Shown here in pieces: positions 54,087 to 62,340 of a DNA stretch of 64,000 nt. Below the pieces are notes generated by a model. The model searched no databases, was not told where the DNA came from, and saw only the letters and a program-made list of their open reading frames with translations. The DNA lies in the NCBI RefSeq assembly GCF_000203915.1, contig NC_008390.1, positions 1,674,001 to 1,738,000 of the forward strand, in the 5' to 3' direction. Position 1 is the first letter of the stretch; every line of letters begins with the position of its first letter. The position numbers and the translations under genes were made by a program. This DNA is from Burkholderia ambifaria AMMD (GTDB lineage: Bacteria > Pseudomonadota > Gammaproteobacteria > Burkholderiales > Burkholderiaceae).

Positions 54087-54715
54087 AGCCAGGCGCCGCC
54101 GCGCGCGTGCCGGGGACGGCACGCGCCGGCACGGCCGTGGCGTGGCCGGCGACGCTCGCCGCGAAGCGCGGCGGCCCGCTGCACGCCGGCCATCTGCGTT
54201 TTCGCAAACAGGCCGGCGCCCCGCGCGCGCTCCATTGCTTCGTGCTCGACTGTTCGGCGTCGATGTTGTCGCACGAACGGCTCGCGCTCGCAAAAGGGTT
54301 GATCGTCGCGTACTTCGACCAGGCCGCACGCGACCGCGTGGAAACCGCGCTGATCTGCTTCGGCGGCAACGGCGCCGCGCGGCGTTTCGGCCCGGCCGTG
54401 CCGCGCTGGTGGAACGCGCGCTGGCTCGAGCCGGTGGACGGCGGCGGCGGCACGCCGCTCGCGGACGGCATCGCGGCCGCCGCGCAACTGCTCGCGCGCG
54501 CGGCACGGCGTACGCCGGACCAGCAGCGCTGGCTGTGGGTGCTGTCCGACGGACGCACGCGCGAAACGGCACCGAAACCGGCGGCCGCCGATCACGTCGT
54601 GTTCGTCGATTTCGATGACGCGGCCGTGCGGATCGGGCAGGGCAGGCGGCTCGCCGACGCATGGGGCGCGCAATGGACGACGGCCGCGTCGCTGTGCCCC
54701 GGGGTGACCGGCTGA
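54032..54715 (+). CDS. chlD: VWA-domain chelatase part (ChlD-like), reached by -1 frameshift
   Basis: In the -1 frame from 54032 the protein continues for 227 residues with an Arg/Ala-rich linker and a von Willebrand A domain. The metal site is visible: DxSxS as LDCSASM, the Thr loop GGGGTPLADG, and the Asp in VLSDGRT. The frame has no ATG before the DxSxS motif and no Shine-Dalgarno sequence ahead of its few GTG codons (54107, 54137), so independent initiation would be poor or would remove the metal site. Frameshifting gives a 590-aa AAA+/linker/VWA fusion, the architecture of ChlD. Partner subunits are CobN and the short AAA+ form. Confidence 0.85.
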   Translation, partial: TLSHRADAAANAVRGPRWQPGAAARVPGTARAGTAVAWPATLAAKRGGPLHAGHLRFRKQAGAPRALHCFVLDCSASMLSHERLALAKGLIVAYFDQAARDRVETALICFGGNGAARRFGPAVPRWWNARWLEPVDGGGGTPLADGIAAAAQLLARAARRTPDQQRWLWVLSDGRTRETAPKPAAADHVVFVDFDDAAVRIGQGRRLADAWGAQWTTAASLCPGVTG

Positions 54716-54773
54716 TCGGCTGATTGGCTGATTGGCTGATTGGCTGATCCGGTTGACCGGTTGACCGGTTGAT
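54710..54773 (+). repeat. Tandem octamer array after chlD
   Basis: Five copies of GGCTGATT/C followed by three of CGGTTGAC/T, all with an 8-bp period. The first unit contains the chlD stop codon. Such arrays can change copy number by slippage. Confidence 0.85.
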
Positions 54774-54847
54774 CGAAACAGCGACCGCGCGGGACGATCG
54801 CCGGCGCTGCGCTATGATCGCGGTTTCTGCTCACCGGAACGTCTGCC

Positions 54848-55300
54848 ATGCAAGTACTCGTCGATGCCGACGCGTGTCCCGCCGTCATCAAGGACATGCT
54901 GTTTCGCGCCGCGCGTCGTGCCGAGATCTGCGTGACGCTGGTCGCGAACCAGTTTCTGCGTACGCCGCCGTCGCCGTTCATCAAGTCGGTGCAGGTGCCG
55001 GCCGGCTTCGACGTCGCCGATGCGCGAATCGTCGAGCTCGCGCAAGCCGGCGATCTCGTGATCACCGCCGATATCCCGCTGGCCGCGGCCGTCCTCGACA
55101 AGGGCGCGCATGCGCTCGACCCGCGCGGCAACTGGTTCAGCCGCGAGAACATCGAAGAGCGCCTGTCGACGCGCGCGATGATGGATCAACTGCGCAGCTC
55201 GGGCGTCGACACGGGCGGCCCGGCCCCGTTCAGCGCACGCGACGGCAAGGCGTTCGCGTCGCAGCTCGACCGGTTCCTGGCACGCCACGGCAAGCCCTAA
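54848..55300 (+). CDS. UPF0178 (YaiI/YqxD family) protein
   Basis: A 150-aa protein of the YaiI family: it begins [20 protein letters not shown] and contains [27 protein letters not shown] and [15 protein letters not shown]. The acidic residues in DADACP and TADIPL resemble PIN-like metal sites, so a nuclease-like activity has been suggested for the family, but none is established. It stands alone after the tandem repeat array. Confidence 0.9.
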   Translation: MQVLVDADACPAVIKDMLFRAARRAEICVTLVANQFLRTPPSPFIKSVQVPAGFDVADARIVELAQAGDLVITADIPLAAAVLDKGAHALDPRGNWFSRENIEERLSTRAMMDQLRSSGVDTGGPAPFSARDGKAFASQLDRFLARHGKP

Positions 55301-55433
55301 GGCCCGCGCCCCCGGCGCCGGCCGTGCGCCGTGCGATGCGTCACCGGTTTCGCGTCGAATCGTCGGCTGCGGCAGAATACGGATTCGCCGCGACATGGGT
55401 ATCGCTGCGCCAACGAACCACCGGAGGGCATGG

Positions 55434-56006
55434 ATGTCACCAACCCAACTTCTCGTTCCGACGTTGACCCAGATGCTGCGCGCGCAATCCGCGTGGCTCG
55501 ACAAGGCCGTCGCGCACCGGCAGGCCACCGGCGACGCGCCCGATGCGCTGCTGACGCTGAAGCTCGCGCCCGACATGTATCCGCTCGCCGCACAGGTGCG
55601 GTTCTCGTGCTTCCAGGCGATGGAGCCCGTCTACCGGCTGCGCGGCGAACGGCTGCCGGATGCGCTGCTCGCGCTACGCGAAGCCGGCTGGCACGCCGAT
55701 GCGCAGCCGGGCACGGTGAGCGACGCGCAAGGGATCCTCTCCGGCACGATCGCATTCCTCGGCGAACTCGCGCCCGACGCGCTCGATGGCGGCGCCGCGC
55801 GGCCGATCGCCCTCGAGCTGCCGAACGGCATCGCGTTCGACATGACGGGCGAGCAGTACGTGCGCGACTGGGCGCTGCCGCAGTTCTACTTTCACGCGAT
55901 CGCCGCATACGCGATCCTGCGCCATTACGGCGTCGAGCTCGGCAAGGCCGACTACGTGCCGCACATGCTGGCGTACGTGCGCCCCGACACGATTCCGCAG
56001 GGTTGA
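55434..56006 (+). CDS. DUF1993 family protein
   Basis: A 190-aa protein with the look of the DUF1993 family, helical-bundle proteins related to the DinB fold (MLRAQSAWLDKAVAH, LAPDMYPLAAQVRFSC, and the closing HAIAAYAILRHYGVELGKADYV). ATG 55434 is preceded by GGAGG at 7 bases; an upstream ATG (55395) lacks this. The function is unknown. Confidence 0.85.
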   Translation: MSPTQLLVPTLTQMLRAQSAWLDKAVAHRQATGDAPDALLTLKLAPDMYPLAAQVRFSCFQAMEPVYRLRGERLPDALLALREAGWHADAQPGTVSDAQGILSGTIAFLGELAPDALDGGAARPIALELPNGIAFDMTGEQYVRDWALPQFYFHAIAAYAILRHYGVELGKADYVPHMLAYVRPDTIPQG

Positions 56007-56042
56007 ACGGATGACCGGACGAGCCGGTCGCGGCGCGCCGGC

Positions 56043-56369
56043 ATGACGCGGGCGCTCTTCAACTGCAGCCGCAACCGGCTGCACAGCCCGACCGCCGAAG
56101 CCGTGTTCGCGGCATGGCCGGGTGTCGAAACCGACTCCGCGGGGCTCGCGCCCGACGCCGACACGCAAGTGTGCGTCGAGCAGCTCGAATGGGCCGAGAT
56201 CGTGTTCGTAATGGAGCGCGCGCACAAGGCGAAGCTCACCGCCCGGTTCGGCGCCCGACTGAAGCACAAGAAGATCGTCTGCCTCGACATTCCCGACCGC
56301 TACACGTACATGCAGCCCGAGCTGATCGCGCTGCTCGAACGCAAGGTCGGGCCGTTGCTGCGCGCATGA
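56043..56369 (+). CDS. Low-molecular-weight protein tyrosine phosphatase-like protein with altered P-loop
   Basis: A 108-aa protein of the predicted tyrosine phosphatase family. The N-terminal loop reads NCSRNRLHSPTAE. The family P-loop is C-x5-R-S, but here the Arg position is His. The acidic general-acid region (CLDIPDRYTYM) is present. Loss of the phosphate-binding Arg would be expected to cripple classic phosphatase activity. The ATG directly precedes the P-loop strand. It starts 36 bases after the DUF1993 gene. Confidence 0.82.
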   Translation: MTRALFNCSRNRLHSPTAEAVFAAWPGVETDSAGLAPDADTQVCVEQLEWAEIVFVMERAHKAKLTARFGARLKHKKIVCLDIPDRYTYMQPELIALLERKVGPLLRA

Positions 56370-56396
56370 CCGGGGCGTGACCGGCGCGGGGCCGGT

Positions 56397-56825
56397 TCAG
56401 CGCAGACGAAGCGGGCCGTCAGCAAGCGGGGAAAAGCGGTCGAGGTGCAGCAGCTCGATGATCTTGCGGGTCGGTACGCTCGCGCGCAGCGTCTCGAGGC
56501 GTTCGACGTCGAACCACTTGCAGCGCGCGATCTCGTTGCTCGCGCGCGGGACCAGATGTTTCGGCACGTCGGCCACGAACACGTGATGGAGCTTCGTGAG
56601 ACCGCCGAACTGCACCGCATAGTCGAGCGCGAGCCCTTCGAGCCGCGTTTCCTCCGCCAGCTCCCGCTGCGCGGCCTCCAGCGGTGTCTCGCCGCGCCGG
56701 ATCGTGCCGCCGGGCAGCGTCCAGCGCGCCGCGGTGCGCGCGACCAGCAGCACGCTGCTGCGCTGGCGGCACACGATCGTGGCGCGCTCCTTGATGCTGG
56801 CGACGGTATCCGGCCCGGTATTCAT
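56397..56825 (-). CDS. NUDIX hydrolase
   Basis: A 142-aa Nudix protein. The box is readable as GGTIRRGETPLEAAQRELAEET, matching Gx5Ex7RExxEE except that the usual Gly after EE-x is Arg. Nudix enzymes hydrolyse nucleoside diphosphates linked to another moiety; the substrate is not predictable here. ATG 56825 gives the normal length; longer frames upstream lack homology. It converges with the phosphatase-like gene. Confidence 0.88.
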   Translation of the reverse strand: MNTGPDTVASIKERATIVCRQRSSVLLVARTAARWTLPGGTIRRGETPLEAAQRELAEETRLEGLALDYAVQFGGLTKLHHVFVADVPKHLVPRASNEIARCKWFDVERLETLRASVPTRKIIELLHLDRFSPLADGPLRLR

Positions 56826-56987
56826 GTTCGGCAAAACAGGTACTGAATCGTGGAGTGAAATGCACGTGCACCGGCGTTGCCGGCCAGTCGCCCGATGGGC
56901 TGAGACGACGGCGTGCAAAGCCGCCGCGCCGATCATACCGGCCGTTCGTGACAGTTCCGTGCGTTGCCGCGCGGCACGCGCAACGCG

Positions 56988-57227
56988 TCACGCGTGCGTC
57001 TGGATCACCGGGCGTGCCGGCTTCCCGGACCGCGCATGACGCCGTTTGTGCAGCGCATGCCGGTGACGCGGCGGCGTCACGTGCCGATGGGCGGGCGCGG
57101 GCCGTGCCGTCGGCGCGGCGGCCCGCGGCTGTGATTGTCCCTCGCCAAAATGGAAGGTCTGGGTTTGCGCGCGGGCGACGCCCAACGTCGACGCGAGCAC
57201 GAGGGCCGCGAGCAGCATGCGTATCAT
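56988..57227 (-). CDS. Small exported basic His-rich protein
   Basis: A 79-aa protein with a signal peptide (MIRMLLAALVLASTLGVARA) and a mature tail rich in Pro, Arg and His (HRHVTPPRHRHALHKRRHARS). There is no known domain. Similar short basic exported proteins are annotated as hypothetical in Burkholderia. ATG 57227 opens the signal peptide. Confidence 0.6.
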   Translation of the reverse strand: MIRMLLAALVLASTLGVARAQTQTFHFGEGQSQPRAAAPTARPAPAHRHVTPPRHRHALHKRRHARSGKPARPVIQTHA

Positions 57228-57366
57228 GAAATTTCCGCCTTGGTTCGGATGAGCACCGTCCGCAGCTTAGCGAACCGCGGCCCGGCGCGGCAACCGGCGT
57301 GCGTTCGACGTCGTCCCCACGTGCAGGTTGCCGCGTCCTCCGCGGGGTTGCCCGCGTATGCCCGGC

Positions 57367-57403
57367 TTGACAATAAAATTCTCCGGTGTGAATATAAATT
57401 CAC
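57367..57403 (+). promoter_or_regulatory. Promoter with palindromic operator ahead of the CoA-transferase operon
   Basis: TTGACA (57367-57372) with GAATAT at 57390-57395 (17-nt spacer). GTGAAT-ATAA-ATTCAC (57388-57403) is a perfect dyad lying on the -10 element, a good site for the IclR-type regulator encoded at the end of the operon. Confidence 0.6.
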
Positions 57404-57498
57404 GCACAAGAATTATTATTCGAGCCAGGAAAACCGCGCCGCACAGTCGGCATGGCGGAACCCGGCGGTCCGAACAACCGGAAGCAGGAGCGAGACGC

Positions 57499-58665
57499 AT
57501 GGCGGAGCTGGAGCAGCAGGGCGCGTTGGCGGGGTTGCGCATCATCGATCTGTCGCGGGTGCTGGGCGGCCCGTACGCGACCCAGATTCTCGCCGACCAC
57601 GGCGCGGAGGTGATCAAGGTCGAACCGCCGTCGGGCGACGAGACGCGCACCTGGGGCCCGCCGTTCGACGGCGACACCGCGTCGTATTTCCTCGGCGTGA
57701 ACCGCAACAAGCTCGGCATCGCGCTCGACCTGACGAAGCCGGAAGATCGCGAACGGCTGCTCGGGCTGCTCGAACATGCGGACGCGCTGGTCGAGAACTT
57801 CAAGATCGGCACGATGGAACGCTGGGGCCTCGGCTTCGACGTGCTGCATGCGCGCTTTCCGCGCCTCGTCTATTGCCGCGTGTCGGGCTTCGGCGCGGAC
57901 GGCCCGCTCGGCGGGCTGCCCGGCTACGACGCGGCCGTGCAGGCGCTGGCCGGGCTGATGAGCGTGAATGGCGAAGCGGGGGGCGCGCCGCTGCGCGTGG
58001 GCGTGCCGATCGTCGATCTCGTCACCGGGCTGAACGCGGCGCTCGGCGTGCTGATGGCGCTGCGCGAACGCGATGCGAGCGGGCGCGGCCAGTTCGTCGA
58101 ATCGACGCTGTTCGACTGCGCGCTGTCGATCCTGCATCCGCATACGCCGAATTTCTTCCACTCCGGGAAGGCGCCGGTGCGCACCGGCAACGCGCATCCG
58201 AACATCACGCCGTACGACAGCTTTCCGACCGCGAGCGTCGACATCTTTCTCGCGGTCGGCAACAACGGGCAGTTCGCCGCGCTGTGCGACGTGCTCGGCA
58301 CGCGCGACTGGCCCGACGACCCGCGCTTCACCGACAACCGCGCGCGCAGCGCGAACCGCGCCGCATTGCGCGCGCTGCTCGAAACGGCGCTGGCCGCACA
58401 CGACGGCGCGGCGCTCGCCGAGCAGCTGATGCGCCGCGGCGTGCCGTGCGCGCCCGTGCTCGGGCTCGATGCGGCGCTCGACCATCCGCACGTCGCGCAT
58501 CGGCAGATGAAGGTCGAACTGGGCCGGCACCGCGGCATCGCGTCGCCGATCAAGCTCGGCCGCACGCCGGCCACGTACCGGCGGCCGCCGCCCGCGCTGA
58601 ACGAACACGCGGCGCAGGTGTTTGCCGACGCGCCACGAGACGACAACGGCGAGCACGGCAACTGA
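57499..58665 (+). CDS. CaiB/BaiF family CoA-transferase (class III)
   Basis: A 388-aa family III CoA-transferase. Typical blocks are LAGLRIIDLSRVLGGPYATQILADHGAEVIKVEPP near the N-terminus (read in two parts), SYFLGVNRNKLGIALDLTKPE, and the region with the catalytic Asp, VGVPIVDLVTGLNAALG. It moves CoA between a carboxylic acid and an acyl-CoA donor. AGGAG precedes ATG 57499. The CitMHS transporter and acyl-CoA dehydrogenase that follow suggest that an imported carboxylate is activated here and then oxidised; the acid is unknown. Confidence 0.92.
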   Translation: MAELEQQGALAGLRIIDLSRVLGGPYATQILADHGAEVIKVEPPSGDETRTWGPPFDGDTASYFLGVNRNKLGIALDLTKPEDRERLLGLLEHADALVENFKIGTMERWGLGFDVLHARFPRLVYCRVSGFGADGPLGGLPGYDAAVQALAGLMSVNGEAGGAPLRVGVPIVDLVTGLNAALGVLMALRERDASGRGQFVESTLFDCALSILHPHTPNFFHSGKAPVRTGNAHPNITPYDSFPTASVDIFLAVGNNGQFAALCDVLGTRDWPDDPRFTDNRARSANRAALRALLETALAAHDGAALAEQLMRRGVPCAPVLGLDAALDHPHVAHRQMKVELGRHRGIASPIKLGRTPATYRRPPPALNEHAAQVFADAPRDDNGEHGN

Positions 58666-58783
58666 CACGCAGCGCGGCCGGCGGCAATGCGATGGCGTCG
58701 CCCGCCGCCGCACCGCGTCACGCCGCTTCGAACATCACGCCGCGCCGCGCCCCGATGCGCGCCGGCGCCAGAGGAGACACATC

Positions 58784-60085
58784 ATGCTCGCATGGATCGG
58801 CGCGATCGCGATCGTCGCGCTGTTCGGCCTGATCATCACGAAGCGGCTGTCGCCGCTCGTCGCGTTGATCGTCGTGCCGGTGGCCGCGTCGCTCGCGGCC
58901 GGCTTCGGACTCTCGACCGGCAAGTTCATCGTGCACGGCGTACAGAACATTGGCCCGATCGCCGGCATGTTCGTTTTTGCGATTCTATTTTTCGGAATCC
59001 TCACCGACGCGGGGATGCTCGACCCGATCATCGCGGGCGTATTGCGCGTGATCGGCTGCCATCCGCCGCGCATCGTGATGGGCTCGGCGCTGCTCGCGCT
59101 GCTGATCCATCTGGACGGCTCGGGCGCCGTCACGTTTCTCGTCACGCTGCCCGCGATGATGCCGCTCTATACGCGGCTCGGGATGGACCGGCGAATTCTC
59201 GCGTGCGTCGCGTCGATGGCGGCCGGCGTCAACTTCCTGCCGTGGGTCGGGCCGATGCTGCGCGCGTCCGCGGCGCTGCATATTCCCGGCTCGGCGATCT
59301 TCATGCCGATGATCCCCGTGCAGATCGTCGGGCTCGTGTTCGTGTTCGGCACCGCGTACGTGCTCGGTGCGCGCGAGGCGAAGCGGCTCGGGCTCGATCG
59401 CGCCGGCGCGGCGTCGCTCGCGATCGCGCCGCGCGAGCTGACCGACGCCGAACGCGCGCTGCGCCGGCCCGGGCGTTTCCGGATCAACCTGGCGCTGACG
59501 CTCGTCGTGCTCGGCACGCTGGTGTCGGGCATCGTCGACCCGATGGTGATGTTCATGCTCGGCACGGTCGCCGCGCTCGTCATCAACTATCCGGACGTGC
59601 AGGCGCAGCGCGAGCGGATCGACGCACATGCGAAGGCCGCGCTGATGATGGCGAGCGTGCTGCTCGCGGCCGGCGCGTTCACCGGAATCATGTCCGGCAC
59701 CGGGATGCTGAAGGCGATGGCCGAGGTCGTCGTCGCGCACGTGCCGGTCGAACATGCGCGCCACATGCCGTTCGTGCTCGGCCTGCTGTCGATGCCGCTC
59801 AGCCTGCTGTTCGATCCCGATTCGTTCTACTTCGGCGTGCTGCCGGTGCTCGCGGAAAGCGGGAAGCTGCTCGGCGTACCGCCGATCCAGATGGCGCAGG
59901 CCGCGCTGCTCGGCCAGATGACGACCGGTTTCCCGGTCAGCCCGCTCACGCCGGCGACGTTCCTGATCGTCGGCCTGACCGGCGTCGAGCTGGCCGAGCA
60001 CCAGAAATTCACGATTCCGTTCCTGTTCGCCGCCACCGTGCTGATGGTGTTCGCCGCGGTGATCGTGGGCGTGTTTCCGTTGTGA
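58784..60085 (+). CDS. CitMHS-family citrate/carboxylate transporter
   Basis: A 433-aa membrane protein with about 11-12 hydrophobic segments, beginning MLAWIGAIAIVALFGLIITK. The CitMHS-type blocks GMFVFAILFFGILTDAGMLDP, HLDGSGAVTFLVT and GVNFLPWVGPMLRASAAL are present, as is the late LLFDPDSFYFGVLPVL. Known members carry metal-citrate complexes by proton symport. Here the neighbours suggest the cargo is the substrate of the CoA-transferase. GAGGAG precedes ATG 58784. Confidence 0.92.
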   Translation: MLAWIGAIAIVALFGLIITKRLSPLVALIVVPVAASLAAGFGLSTGKFIVHGVQNIGPIAGMFVFAILFFGILTDAGMLDPIIAGVLRVIGCHPPRIVMGSALLALLIHLDGSGAVTFLVTLPAMMPLYTRLGMDRRILACVASMAAGVNFLPWVGPMLRASAALHIPGSAIFMPMIPVQIVGLVFVFGTAYVLGAREAKRLGLDRAGAASLAIAPRELTDAERALRRPGRFRINLALTLVVLGTLVSGIVDPMVMFMLGTVAALVINYPDVQAQRERIDAHAKAALMMASVLLAAGAFTGIMSGTGMLKAMAEVVVAHVPVEHARHMPFVLGLLSMPLSLLFDPDSFYFGVLPVLAESGKLLGVPPIQMAQAALLGQMTTGFPVSPLTPATFLIVGLTGVELAEHQKFTIPFLFAATVLMVFAAVIVGVFPL

Positions 60086-60226
60086 GCGCGCCGGACGTGC
60101 CGCTTCGCGCCGATGTTCCGGGCGGTCCATCCCGCAAACGGACGCTTTTCGACGCCAAGCGCTGGCTCCATCCGGCGTGTTGCTGAGAGCGGCGCGGCCG
60201 CTCGCCTATTTCCAGGAGTGCAATCC

Positions 60227-61393
60227 ATGCAGTTCGACCTGACCGACGACCAGCGCGCGATCGAAAGCGCGATCGAGAAAATCTGCGAACGCTTCGGCGA
60301 CGACTACTGGCTCGAACGCGATCGCGCGGGCGGGTTTCCGTCCGACTTTCACGCGGCGCTCGCCGAGGCCGGCTGGCTCGGCATCGCGATGGACCCGGCC
60401 CACGGCGGCGCCGGCCTCGGGATGACCGAGGCCGCGCTGATGATGCGCACGATCAGCGCGTCGGGCGCCGGCCTGTCGGGTGCCTCGGCCGTCCACATGA
60501 ACATCTTCGGGCTGAACCCGGTGCAGGTGTTCGGCAACGACGCGCAGAAGGCGCGCTTCCTGCCGCCGCTGATCGCCGGGCGCGACAAGGCCTGCTTCGC
60601 GGTGACCGAGCCCGACGCGGGCCTCGACACGACGCACCTGAGCACGCAGGCACGCCGCGATGGCGACCACTACGTGCTGAGCGGGCGCAAGATCTGGATC
60701 TCGACCGCGCAGGTCGCGAACAAGATGCTGATCATCGCGCGCACGACGCCGCTCGACGCGGTCGCGAAGCCGACCGACGGGCTCAGCCTGTTCTACACCG
60801 ACCTCGACCGGTCGCGCGTCGAGGTGCGCGAGATCGAGAAGATGGGCCGCAAGGCCGTCGATTCGAACATGCTGTTCATCGACAACCTGCGCGTGCCGCG
60901 CGACGACCTGATCGGCAACGAGGGCGACGGCTTCCGTTATCTGCTGCACGGGCTGAATCCCGAGCGGATCCTGATCGCCGCCGAGGCGATCGGCCTCGGG
61001 CAGGCCGCGCTGCGGCGCGCGACGCAGTATGCGTGCGAGCGCGTCGTGTTCGGCCGGCCGATCGGGCAGAACCAGTCGATCCAGCATCCGCTCGCGCAGG
61101 CGTGGATGCAGCTCGAGGCCGCGTGGCTGATGGTGATGAAGGCCGCGACGCGCTACGACGCGGGGCAGTCGTGCGGGGCGGAGGCGAACGCCGCGAAGTA
61201 CCTCGGCGCGGAAGCCGCGTTCGAGGCGTGCCAGACGGCGATCGCGACGCACGGCGGGATGGGCTATGCGAAGGAATACCATGTCGAGCGCTACCTGCGC
61301 GAGTGTATGATTCCGAGGCTCGCGCCCGTGAGCCCGCAACTGATCCTCTGCTACATCGCGGAGAAGGTGCTCGGGCTGCCGAAGTCGTACTGA
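60227..61393 (+). CDS. Acyl-CoA dehydrogenase
   Basis: A 388-aa flavoprotein of the acyl-CoA dehydrogenase family. N-terminal helices (FDLTDDQRAIESAI) are followed by the FAD/substrate block CFAVTEPDAGLDTTHLSTQA and the signature EGFRYLLHGLNPERI-like stretch. The catalytic base is Glu350 in YAKEYHVERYLRE, the MCAD/SCAD position. It should introduce an alpha-beta double bond into the CoA ester made by the upstream transferase. The ribosome binding site CAGGAG lies before ATG 60227. Confidence 0.94.
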   Translation: MQFDLTDDQRAIESAIEKICERFGDDYWLERDRAGGFPSDFHAALAEAGWLGIAMDPAHGGAGLGMTEAALMMRTISASGAGLSGASAVHMNIFGLNPVQVFGNDAQKARFLPPLIAGRDKACFAVTEPDAGLDTTHLSTQARRDGDHYVLSGRKIWISTAQVANKMLIIARTTPLDAVAKPTDGLSLFYTDLDRSRVEVREIEKMGRKAVDSNMLFIDNLRVPRDDLIGNEGDGFRYLLHGLNPERILIAAEAIGLGQAALRRATQYACERVVFGRPIGQNQSIQHPLAQAWMQLEAAWLMVMKAATRYDAGQSCGAEANAAKYLGAEAAFEACQTAIATHGGMGYAKEYHVERYLRECMIPRLAPVSPQLILCYIAEKVLGLPKSY

Positions 61394-61453
61394 CCGTACC
61401 GACCCGGCGGCCCGCCCGGCGCGCGGCTTCCCGTTCCGAATCAAGCGCTCGAC

Positions 61454-62197
61454 ATGGACGTCAAACTCGTTGCCCGCACGCTCGACCTGTTCGAGCTGTT
61501 CGCCGCCGAACGGCGGCCGCTGCCGCTCACCGAGCTCGCGCGCCTGCTCAATGTGCCGGCGTCGAGCTGCCTGGCGATGGCGCGCACGCTCGTGAGCCGC
61601 GGCTATCTGTACGAGGTGCGCAAGCGCGGCGGCTACTACCCGACGCGGCGGCTGCAGACGATCGCCGCGGCGATCGACGCGACCGATCCGGTCGTCGACA
61701 TCGTGCATCCGCATCTCGTCGCGCTGCGCGATGCGAGCCGCGAGACGGCCGTGCTCGGCAAGATCCAGGGCACGTCGGTCACGTATCTCGACGTCGTCGA
61801 ATCCGAGCAGGCGATCCGCTATACGCGCCAGCCGGGCGAGCTGCGCCCGCTGCATGCGAACTCGATCGGCAAGGCGATCTTCGCGGAACTCGCGAGCGAG
61901 GCGCAGCAGGCGCTCGGCGCGCAGCTGTCATTCGAACGCTTCACCGACGCGAGCGTCGCGGACCTGCCGGCGCTCGTCGCGCAAACCGCGTGGTTTCGCG
62001 AACTGGGCTGGGCCGAGAACTTCGGCGAAAGCGCGCCCGAGCTGTCGGCGATCGCGGTCGCGCTGACGCTCGACGGCGACTGGTACGGGCTGTCGGTCGT
62101 CGGCCCGACCGAGCGGATCCGCCAGCATCGCGACACGCATGCGGCGCTGCTGGTCGACGCGAAGGCGCGGTTGCTGGCCGAGCAGGGGCGCGGGTAG
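61454..62197 (+). CDS. IclR-family transcriptional regulator
   Basis: A 247-aa IclR protein. An N-terminal winged helix (about 1-60: VARTLDLFELFAAERRPLPLTELARLLNVPASSCLAMARTL, in segments) is followed by an effector-binding domain (about 75-245: VVDIVHPHLVALRDASRETAVLGKIQG, then LRPLHANSIGKAIFAEL). It is encoded at the end of the CoA-transferase operon, so it likely controls that operon through the dyad at 57388-57403 in response to the substrate or its CoA ester (inference). Confidence 0.93.
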   Translation: MDVKLVARTLDLFELFAAERRPLPLTELARLLNVPASSCLAMARTLVSRGYLYEVRKRGGYYPTRRLQTIAAAIDATDPVVDIVHPHLVALRDASRETAVLGKIQGTSVTYLDVVESEQAIRYTRQPGELRPLHANSIGKAIFAELASEAQQALGAQLSFERFTDASVADLPALVAQTAWFRELGWAENFGESAPELSAIAVALTLDGDWYGLSVVGPTERIRQHRDTHAALLVDAKARLLAEQGRG

Positions 62198-62202
62198 CCA
62201 AG

Positions 62203-62280
62203 GCCGCGAAGCAGCGCGCAGCGCCTGCTTCGGCGGCCGTTCGCTGCCGCGCCGGACAGCGCGCCGGGGAACGGCCGCGG
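62203..62280. terminator. Structured convergent region between iclR-type gene and chitinase
   Basis: Two GC-rich stems: GCCGCGAAGCAG with CTGCTTCGGCGGC (62203-62237, one bulge) and GCGGCCGTTC with GAACGGCCGC (about 62233-62280). They overlap, so they may be alternatives. No T-run. Likely stops transcription from either side. Confidence 0.4.
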
Positions 62281-62306
62281 CCGGCCCGTCACGCGCCGGC
62301 GGGTCA

Positions 62307-62340
62307 AGACTTCACCACTTCACGACGTCACGACTTCACC
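62307..62340. repeat. Short octamer-like repeats at the chitinase 3' end
   Basis: Units of ACTTCACC/ACTTCACG/ACGTCACG/ACTTCACC run through the chitinase stop codon. Slippage could alter the last residues. Confidence 0.4.

Noticed and set aside
54082..54618. ATG-started frame at 54082 as the gene after chlI
   Set aside because: It is out of frame with the VWA motifs and encodes Arg-rich shadow sequence; the DxSxS, Thr loop and Asp motifs are all in the other frame.
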